Positions 57,768-64,000 of a stretch of DNA of 64,000 bases are shown in pieces (the stretch's first letter is position 1; each line of letters opens with the position of its first letter). Source of the stretch: Metridium senile (taxonomy: Eukaryota > Cnidaria > Anthozoa > Actiniaria > Metridiidae). Made by a program: the position numbers and the translations under genes. The notes below the pieces were generated by a model. The model was not told where the DNA came from. It was given only the letters and a program-made list of their open reading frames with translations, and did no database searches. The stretch spans positions 8,238,750 to 8,302,749 of the forward strand of contig OX459107.1 in the NCBI GenBank assembly GCA_949775045.1. The letters are read 5' to 3'.

Positions 57768-57965
57768 TTAGCGAGTAAACTAGTATAGGCTGCGTCGGTG
57801 TTTGACATAAATGATAGGTAATATAATGAAATTTGTAACACTGTAAAAAATGTTGACTTAACTTTACTGACGTTTCGAGCTTTAGCCCTTCGTCGGTCGA
57901 AACGTCAGTAAAGTTAAGTCAACATTTTTTACGGTGTTACAAATTTCATTATATCACCCGTCGTA
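57768..57965 (-). mobile_element. Modular element, one unit plus inverted second terminus
   Basis: AAATTAGCGAGTAAACTAG, TATAGGCTGCGTCGGTG, AATTTGTAACACTGTAAAA, ATGTTGACTTAACTTTACTG, ACGTTTCGAGC, TTTAGCCCTTCGTCGG. It then turns back directly: TCGAAACGTCAGTAAAG, TTAAGTCAACATTTTTTACG, GTGTTACAAATTTC. So the hairpin is intact and the terminal ~60 bp is present in both orientations. Confidence 0.9.
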
Positions 57966-58181
57966 TAATATACCACTTTTATTCATTTTCGAAACGAAAT
58001 ACTCTATTTAAACTCTGGAGTGTTCCGAGTTCAATTATTTATTTGTCAAACCGGACAAAGATCCTTGAAGTCAATAAACTATAATTGGATATTATTGATT
58101 TTTGGTACCATGCATGCATGACATATTGCGTTAATAAACTAATTAATCAATAAAGGCCCAGCTGGCCAAAATATTAATATA

Positions 58182-58543
58182 CAGCTTTTTCAAAAACGTT
58201 GAATACTGAATAGTGCATTCCAAGAGCAAAATGCATTCTGGGACATATAATATTGTTTAAAGTAAAATATATAGTATAACTATCTCTCTTTTACTCCGAC
58301 GAAGTGTTAAAGCTCGAAACGTCTGTAAAGGTAAGTTAATGTTTTTTACGGTGTTACAAATTTCATTCTATTGTCTATCGTAAATAATAATTAATTATTT
58401 TCTTTTAATGCATTACATCCAAAACAATATACTAGCCATACATCGTAATGATATTTCAAATTTTATTTCAAATCAATGACACCCACAATGCCCTTTGGTC
58501 TTGGAACGCACTATTCAGTATTCAACGTTTTTTGAAAGAGCTG
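58182..58543. mobile_element. Family-A mariner-type MITE, copy 2, carrying a module insertion
   Basis: TA|CAGCTTTTTCAAAAACG, TTGAATACTGAATAGTGC ... AAAATGCATTCTGGGAC and the mirrored CACAATGCCCTTTGGTC, CTATTCAGTATTCAACG, GAGCTG|TA. Compared with copy 1 it has about 100 extra bases between AGTATAACTA and TAATAATTAATTATT: the module at about 58,285-58,385. Confidence 0.88.
58285..58388 (+). mobile_element. Partial module inserted in family-A MITE
   Basis: TTTTACTCCGACGAAGTG, TTAAAGCTCGAAACGTC, TGTAAAGGTAAGTTAATG, TTTTTTACGGTGTTACAA, ATTTCATTCTATTGTCTATCG. It stops before the CTAGTTTACTCGCTAG core present in other copies. Confidence 0.85.
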
Positions 58544-58985
58544 TATGTACAAGTATATATAACCAACACTGTTTGTGCACCAAGTATACATCGTTTGGGG
58601 TGGAAAACAGAGTGACTTACAGGTAAAGATAATGGGTAGAGAATTTTATATATATTTTTTTGTCATTTATTTAATTCATCTCCACCTTATATAAATACAG
58701 TTTTTGTGTACAATGTAGTATAAAAGGAAACTATAGCGAGTAAACTACCCAAACAGAGGTTGCAATCCTCTTGTTTGTTTTTCTGTCAAAAGTATGAATT
58801 TTAAACACGATACCATATTTTCGCTTGCCGTGTTTTTTTATTTATTTTAAAATAAAATATATATTTTTTGTGTAACGATTTTGAAACACATAAAGTAGTA
58901 AAAAAGAGACTAAATATGGATATAATATTCCTGTTCTGACGTTTCGGAGCTTTCACGAGCTTTCACGAGCCTTCACGCTCCATTA
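58389..58985. other. No gene seen
   Basis: After the MITE end at 58,543 the sequence is AT-rich. TTCTGACGTTTCGGAGC then TTTCACGAGC (twice) at about 58,933 is another variant of the hairpin motif. Confidence 0.4.
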
Positions 58986-58987
58986 TC

Positions 58988-59130
58988 AAAGAAATATCTC
59001 AAGAATAATGTTCATGTTGATTTATCAGACAAGCGCTGATTCCCAGCTTCAACAACGAATTAATATCTCAAGAATAATGTTAATGCTGATTTATCAGACA
59101 AGCACTGATTCCCAGCTTCAATTACTACGG
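58988..59130. repeat. ~75-bp tandem duplication
   Basis: AATATCTCAAGAATAATGTT, GCTGATTTATCAGACAAGC, CTGATTCCCAGCTTCAA occurs twice (about 58,991 and 59,070). Confidence 0.9.
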
Positions 59131-60035
59131 ATCTCACCGAACTGTGACAGGCCATTAAAAATCCGTGTCGTTATCAAAGAATAATAACAGTAATGTAAGG
59201 AGCTCGCTTAAAAACAAATTAAAAATAGAAATTGTCAATCTTCACATAAGGCCTTTACTGTTGTTGTTATATGTTATCGTCGCGTTTATGACACGTATTA
59301 ACCATCAATAATAGTGTTACATTAACATATTCGAACAATGATTACTAATGGTAAACTATTATGTTGTATGTATTGTATGAAGCCAAGAATTGGCAATATT
59401 TCTATATTGTCACATATTATCAACGTATAGCATGTATATGTCTGTGCTTTTTTAACAATTACTCCATAGAATCCGTTTCGTTGCTCTCCTTGCTTTTATC
59501 TTATAAATATTGTTAAATAATTAAATCATACTTATGAGCAGCTATGAGCACTTTCGGTTGAGTTGTCGAGCAGTTTTGAATTAATCAGTATGGTAACTGT
59601 CTATCACCCTTGTAGGCCGAGGATCAAGAACTGGGGAGAGGAGAATAGGAAAGAATCTCTTTTCTCTCCCACTCTCCTCTTTTCCCCCTCCCCGTCCCAG
59701 AAAGCCTTATACTCAGGCTATCACCCTTGAAGATACTTAATTTCCTGTAAAACGTTAAGAAGCTCTTCAACAGCATTAGTACTTTCTTCATCCAAAGGGC
59801 TGGATGTTCGGAAGATCAACTTTTGACAGGTCGGTAGTGCTGCATTCTACATCATTATTGGTAACATCAACCAGTGGGGTTGCAGCAACAAATGAACGTT
59901 AACCTCGTAACTCGTATCAAACTTTGTGGTTGAAACATTGAGAACAAAAGAAACTCCATATATGGCAACAGAGAGGGCGTAAAGGTTTGCGGTTATGCGG
60001 ATTCGCATTATTTTTGGTGCGGTTTTGCGGTTCCT
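59131..60035. other. No gene seen
   Basis: A purine/pyrimidine inverted segment (GGGGAGAGGAGAATAGG / TCTCCTCTTTTCCCCC) at 59,630-59,705 resembles the arms of the 48.2-kb foldback. Confidence 0.4.
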
Positions 60036-60270
60036 TTGTCATTTTCGGACTCGGTGAACGATGAGAAACGTTTTTCTACGGTGAAAAATTATCATTCAGA
60101 TCATTTCACTTCCGGTTGTTTTGTTTTGGTAAAGTTTTTTTATTTATTGCGGTTGCGGTTTCTTAGCAATTTTTTGTGCAGTTTTGCGGTTTTTGTCTAT
60201 TTTTTGTGCGGTTTTGCGGTTTCCAATCCCCATTACATCCCTCTTGTAGTTGTAACAAGTGATTAAAACT
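60036..60270. repeat. TGCGGTTTTGCGGTTTC short-repeat region
   Basis: TTTTTTGTGCGGTTTTGCGG and shorter forms occur about five times (59,990-60,225). The 76-residue frame here reflects the repeat. Confidence 0.6.
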
Positions 60271-60452
60271 TGATGGGCTGAAACAAACGAGGAGTTTTTT
60301 CCTTGACATGATTGACAAAACCGAACGCATTGTTATGGAAACGCGAAGATGTTATTCTAAAAACACACGGCGCATACGTAAGCATAACAAAAGACTAACT
60401 GAAGATTTTTACAAAAGGTTACATTTGATGTATTATGCGAATTTATAGTCTT

Positions 60453-61002
60453 TCTACACTTATTTATTAAATCTCAGAATTCCACTGTCGTGGTTATTAC
60501 TTTAATGTAAATATGTATATGGTTATCAATGTTTTTAAACTTCTGTAAATAATCTAGTTTGCAGTTTCCACTGGACTGGCCTGGATGTATTTTTCTTTAT
60601 TTACCAATAACAAATAAACAATTTTTGGAATTAAAAATATTCAGTATTCAACGTTTTTTGAAATAGCTGTATATTGTACAAAGAAACATTGTGTTACGAC
60701 ACAAATCACGACTGCAAATAGTATAGCTTAGTGTTAATCTACACAGGTTATTAGAAAACATAGTAAAACACCGCTACTCATTTACTATCCATTTTGTTTG
60801 TGTCATAATTAATCTTTTTTTAATTCCAAAAATTGTGTATTGGTTATTGGTTATTTGTAAAAATACATCCAGGCCAATCCAGCGGAAACTGCAAACTTGA
60901 TTATTTACAGAAGTTTAAAACATTGATAACTGTCATATACATATTTACATTAAAGTAATAACAACGACAGGGGAATGTGGGGATTTAATAATGAAGTGTA
61001 GA
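60453..61002. mobile_element. Large foldback, ~180-bp arms
   Basis: The left arm TCTACACTTATTTATTAAAT, TTATTACTTTAATGTAAATATG, AGTTTCCACTGGACTGGCC, GGATGTATTTTTC is mirrored by AAAATACATCCAGGCC, AGCGGAAACTGCAAAC, CATATTTACATTAAAGTAAT, TTAATAATGAAGTGTAGA. The loop holds one isolated family-A right end (60,638-60,669). A further copy of the arm tip lies at 61,183-61,240. Confidence 0.88.
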
Positions 61003-61384
61003 ATGAAAATTGCAACAAGGAGATGCATGTGATAAATAATGTTGACGAGAATCCCATATCACATTAGAAACTCGCGCTGATTGGCTGAAACAAAAACTTG
61101 ATGAGAGGGTACACAGCGTGGAATACTTCAGTTTCAAGTTAGTTATCTTGTACCGCCGCACTATTAAGTAGAGGTTTTGGATTTTTAATAATAAAGTGTA
61201 GATTGACAATTGCAACTAGGAAATGTGACAGGTAATATTGGAGATAATAGCAACGAAAACGCCAACGGAACAGTTGCCAGGGAAACTTTATCAGTATAAC
61301 AAGGACAGCATAAAATAACCTACACCACTGTTGGACAAAGAGCTTACAATTCCAGCATTAAGGTTATAATTATTATTATCATGA
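61003..61384. other. No gene seen
   Basis: Contains the arm-tip repeat (61,183-61,240). Probably the intron upstream of the PRRT-like coding exon. Confidence 0.4.
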
Positions 61385-61545
61385 TAGGTAATATAATGAA
61401 ATTATAAAAAATGTTGTAAAAAATGTTGACTTAACTTTACTAAATTTTTTTACGGTGTTACAAATTTCATTATATTACCTATCATTTATATCAAACACCG
61501 ACGCTTCCTATACTAGTTTACTCGCTAGTTTCCATTATTATTATC
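61385..61545 (+). mobile_element. Modular element, single unit just upstream of the PRRT-like exon
   Basis: GATAGGTAATATAATGAAAT and AATGTTGACTTAACTTTAC read one way, then TTTTTTTACGGTGTTACAA, ATTTCATTATATTACCTATC, CAAACACCGACGCTTCC, TATACTAGTTTACTCGCTAG the other. The two halves form a foldback, but the hairpin itself is deleted. The edge is ~60 bp from the acceptor at 61,604. Confidence 0.85.
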
Positions 61546-61585
61546 AAGTTGTTTAAGCACAATTTGTAACTCTATGCTTGTTTCT

Positions 61586-61604
61586 CTTTTCTTTTTCAAA
61601 CCAG
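61586..61604 (+). promoter_or_regulatory. Likely splice acceptor for the PRRT-like exon
   Basis: CTCTTTTCTTTTTCAAACCAG is a strong polypyrimidine tract ending in CAG at 61,602-61,604, 39 bp before the ATG. This implies a 5' UTR exon further upstream, not identified. Confidence 0.65.
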
Positions 61605-61643
61605 CATCTGACAGAAGAACTCTGACAATTATCCAAGAAGACG

Positions 61644-62660
61644 ATGAGCAACCTCACAGGATCCAACGATACAGCGCCTTCGATAGATGCCCCTGCCGCA
61701 GAACCCGGTCCAGATTGGCCTGTAGCTAGACTAACATGGGGGGCAGCATGGGAGCTTCACTGGATAGGACTGGGTATTGGATTTGCTCTGATAGCAGTAC
61801 ATTCACTTATTGCTATGCTAATGGCTGATAAGAGTAAGGCTTTTACGAGAAGACTCCTATTCTACGCCGTGAATACGTTACTTTTGGTACTAGGGACATC
61901 AAGGGCGTTGTACCTGTGGATTGACCCTTATGAATCGACTGAGAACGGAGTCAAGCCAGATCTGTGGGTCAACAAACTTCTATTTGGCATCGCCTTTCCG
62001 TGCCTCACGTCAGCTTTTTGTCTGATCAACGTTGCGTTCCTTGAAGTTTCCAAAATGGACCTGGGCTCCAAAAAGCTTCATAGCATCCCGTTCGTATCTT
62101 CAATAATCATCTTGCACTTCTGCGTCGTCCTCGTCTCTGATGTCACCGTTGCAATCAAAGCAAATATGAAACAGCTCTTGATTGTTTGTCAGTCCTTCTT
62201 CATCATTTGGGGGGTCCTGAACTCCTTCGCTTTCTCATACAGCGGAGGGAAATTCATGTACAGCGCCAGACAAACTAGGAGAGAGCTTGCTGAAATGTCT
62301 AGTACCAACGCTAACGGGAATCGATCTTGTAACTTATCCAAAATAGCGAAGATTACACTTGTGACGACGGTATTCGGATTTCTGATCAGCGGTGTTCAGA
62401 TTTACTCCATGGTCGGAGTCTATGGAATGTACTCTAACGTTGTAAACCCAGCACCCTGGCCGTGGTACGCTTTTCAAACAGGTTGTCGTCTTGTAGAACT
62501 TGTTATGGGATGGACAATGGCGTATACTGTGGTACAGCCATCTGAATGTGACCGTTTGAGCTTGGTTTGGAGGCTGTTAAAACGAAAAGACCGAGTTGGA
62601 GCTGTTCCTTCGTCGATTAGGAGAGTGATTGTGGGGACTTCAAGAAACTCGACAGGTTAA
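61644..62660 (+). CDS. PRRT3/PRRT4-like multipass membrane protein
   Basis: 338 residues in one open exon from ATG (61,644) to TAA (62,658). The start is supported by the acceptor 39 bp upstream. I see about seven hydrophobic segments, at residues ~39-60, 71-93, 110-134, 148-168, 177-200, 235-262 and 275-297. Before them is a Pro/Ala-rich N-terminus with N-glycosylation sites at N3 and N8, so the N-terminus may face outside. WELHWIGLGIG, then TSRALYLWIDPY, matches the conserved start of the vertebrate proline-rich transmembrane protein 3/4 membrane domain (W-E-H--G, then T-RA----D-Y), recalled from family knowledge. The long Pro-rich ectodomain of vertebrate PRRT4 is missing, as expected of short invertebrate homologues. 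Function of the family is poorly known. A basic tail follows the last segment. Base composition is clearly more balanced than around it. Confidence 0.85.
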   Translation: MSNLTGSNDTAPSIDAPAAEPGPDWPVARLTWGAAWELHWIGLGIGFALIAVHSLIAMLMADKSKAFTRRLLFYAVNTLLLVLGTSRALYLWIDPYESTENGVKPDLWVNKLLFGIAFPCLTSAFCLINVAFLEVSKMDLGSKKLHSIPFVSSIIILHFCVVLVSDVTVAIKANMKQLLIVCQSFFIIWGVLNSFAFSYSGGKFMYSARQTRRELAEMSSTNANGNRSCNLSKIAKITLVTTVFGFLISGVQIYSMVGVYGMYSNVVNPAPWPWYAFQTGCRLVELVMGWTMAYTVVQPSECDRLSLVWRLLKRKDRVGAVPSSIRRVIVGTSRNSTG

Positions 62661-62718
62661 GAAAATTTGTCATTTGACCATTCCTGGGTTAAGTTAAGTT
62701 TACTTTACTAAAATAACT

Positions 62719-62724
62719 AATAAA
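62719..62724 (+). terminator. Candidate polyadenylation signal for the PRRT-like gene
   Basis: AATAAA lies 59 bp after the stop codon in AT-rich sequence. Other AATAAAA-like hexamers follow at 62,760-62,785, so the used site is uncertain. Confidence 0.5.
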
Positions 62725-62837
62725 TATATCTAATTAATATGAAAAAAGAATTAGTGCTAATAATAATAATAAAAATCTAGAATAAAACTGCATAATCTAA
62801 AAACGATTAGGAGTTATATACAGATTTTAAGTTCTTT

Positions 62838-63285
62838 TTAAAAACGTTTTGTGTCTTTCATTAGTTTAAGATTTTTGGGGAGGCAGTTCCATAGCATAGT
62901 GCCAGCAAACCCGAAGGTTCGCCCACCGAGGGAGCTTCTCTTTATTCTTGGCACAAGAAGATCGTTGTTATTGTCGGCTCTGGTTCCTCTGTTAGGTCTT
63001 TTCTTTACGATATTCGCTATAGATATACTGGTGATGAGCCATGTAAGGTCTTGTGGATGGTAACTAAGACTTTATATTCAATCCGTTTACGTAAGGGGAG
63101 CAAATGAAGGTGCTTCATGACAGGTGTTATATGGTCATATTTCCCACATCGAGCTGCCATCTTTTGAACACTCGATAAACATTTGAGGGAAGATTCAGGC
63201 AGACCGTATAGTAGAGCGTTGCATAGTCTAACTAAGATGTTATCATGGTGTGAACCATAGCCTTTGCAGCGACTTCGTCAATTAT
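62838..63285 (-). pseudogene. CR1/L2-like LINE RT C-terminal relic, antisense to the PRRT-like gene
   Basis: The minus strand reads IDEVAAKAMVHTMITS, a TAG, then after a frameshift LCNALLYGLPESSLKC, VQKMAARCGKYDHITPVMK, HLHLLPLRKRIEYKVLVTI then LHGSSPVYL. In the next part it reads NRGTRADNNNDLLVPRIK, LGGRTFGFAGTMLWNCLP. This is the well-known order CNALLYGLP / RVQ--AAR / HITPV---LHWLP-- RI-YKI / YG--F---A---WN-LP of Jockey-superfamily LINEs. At least two frameshifts and a stop mark it as dead. It starts ~115 bp past the candidate poly-A signal. Confidence 0.9.
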
Positions 63286-63885
63286 AATTGTATAAATGTT
63301 CAAAAAGTATATATAGAACTTACGTCCAAATTGAATATCATACTACTACTTAAAAACTATATATAACTAATAATAGAAATATAAAATGCTAATCATGGTT
63401 TAACTGTTAATAAATCACATAGAGATAATCATATATTTATGTCTCAAGCAGAAGTTTTTTAGGGTTTTTTTGGAGGGTTTTTCTCTTGGGTTATCCGGTT
63501 TTCCTCAAAAATGGACATGTGAGCATGGCTGTGTGCTAAAATATATACGTAGAAATAATGAGTGTGAGTCTCCACAATTAGTAAGGCACTTGTGTTTGCA
63601 TGCTAAATACATTGAGACGTTAAAAAATGATTTGTTATTTATTTATTATTGTTTGCTTTTTAGTTCAATCACGGATATTTTATATTATCCATGGTACAAT
63701 AGAAAGGATATGTAGATATATATCTATTGTTTTGATCCGCGGTTATTTTAATATTTTATTGTATTTTATTATTTTATTTTAAAAAGTGTGTATGATGCAT
63801 GATGATCGTTATGGAATAGTAAGCAATTCTACTTATAAAAGCCCGAAAATAATTTCGAGATTGATCTGTATGATATTATATCCCA
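63286..63885. other. No gene seen
   Basis: AT-rich. The 81-residue frame at 63,470 reads MEGFSLGLSGFPQKWTCEHG but has no domain I recognise. Confidence 0.35.
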
Positions 63886-63888
63886 TAC

Positions 63889-64000
63889 AGTCATATGGTC
63901 TACGTTCTTTCTCAGTCGCTGCTCCTCTACTTTGGAACTCTCTACCTCCTTCAATTACTGTCATTTCAAGTGTATCCTCGTTCAAGTCTAAACTCAAAAC
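63889..64000 (+). pseudogene. CR1/L2-like LINE RT C-terminal fragment, cut by the window end
   Basis: The plus strand reads QSYGLRSFSVAAPLLWNSLP, then PSITVISSVSSFKSKLKT to the last base. Same YG-RSF--AAP-LWN-LP motif as the 7.3-kb relic but a different copy, on the opposite strand to the 62.8-kb relic. Open to the edge. No RT homology is visible before 63,889, so it is 5'-truncated. Confidence 0.85.

Overview
This is an AT-rich, intron- and repeat-dominated stretch of an animal genome with no prokaryotic gene organisation. Splice-site-like sequence, CR1/L2-type and R2-like LINE relics, dozens of palindromic MITEs, long GATG/TTAC/AAT microsatellites, and a PRRT3/PRRT4-like multipass membrane protein suggest a marine invertebrate. 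Cnidaria is my best guess; this is inference, not proof. Only one convincing host coding exon is visible: a 338-residue multipass protein at 61,644-62,660 (+).

Layout. 0-10 kb: a pyrimidine tract, a 74-bp minisatellite, several foldback MITEs, a tandem 'module' array at 4.9 kb and a frameshifted LINE relic at 7.3 kb. 10-20 kb: near-empty AT-rich DNA with short tandem arrays, foldbacks, and pure GGAAA and ATC microsatellites. 20-30 kb: module copies, related 70-bp arrays in both orientations, a 66-bp array that keeps an open frame, a TTAC microsatellite running into a degenerate array, and a 65-bp GATG-type minisatellite. 30-43 kb: a nest of mariner-type MITEs with TA duplications, GAT/AAT arrays, 83-bp and 72+78-bp tandem arrays, and another module array. 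43-54 kb: two fragments of R2-like non-LTR retrotransposons, SINE and tRNA-like pieces, a nested piggyBac-like complex (46.8-50.35 kb) and GC-rich inverted repeats. 54-64 kb: more foldbacks and module copies, the PRRT-like gene, and two LINE C-terminal relics.

How it fits together. Most of the sequence can be assigned to a few mobile families. The first is a modular family made of n copies of a ~93-bp (or ~157-bp) unit plus one terminal hairpin. The second is a set of TA-flanked short-TIR elements sharing a CACC/CAG...AAAAACGTTG terminus. The third is TTAA-flanked elements. Their nesting gives relative ages and two internal empty-site comparisons. The modular family, whose hairpin also lies inside separate 72+78-bp satellite arrays and beside microsatellites, is the best candidate for something undescribed. 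It resembles HINE/pearl-type (Helitron-related) elements in layout and has a hammerhead-ribozyme-like core, but neither link is proven.

Limits: everything was read by eye, so boundaries are usually good to a few bases for TIR elements and tens of bases for degenerate arrays.
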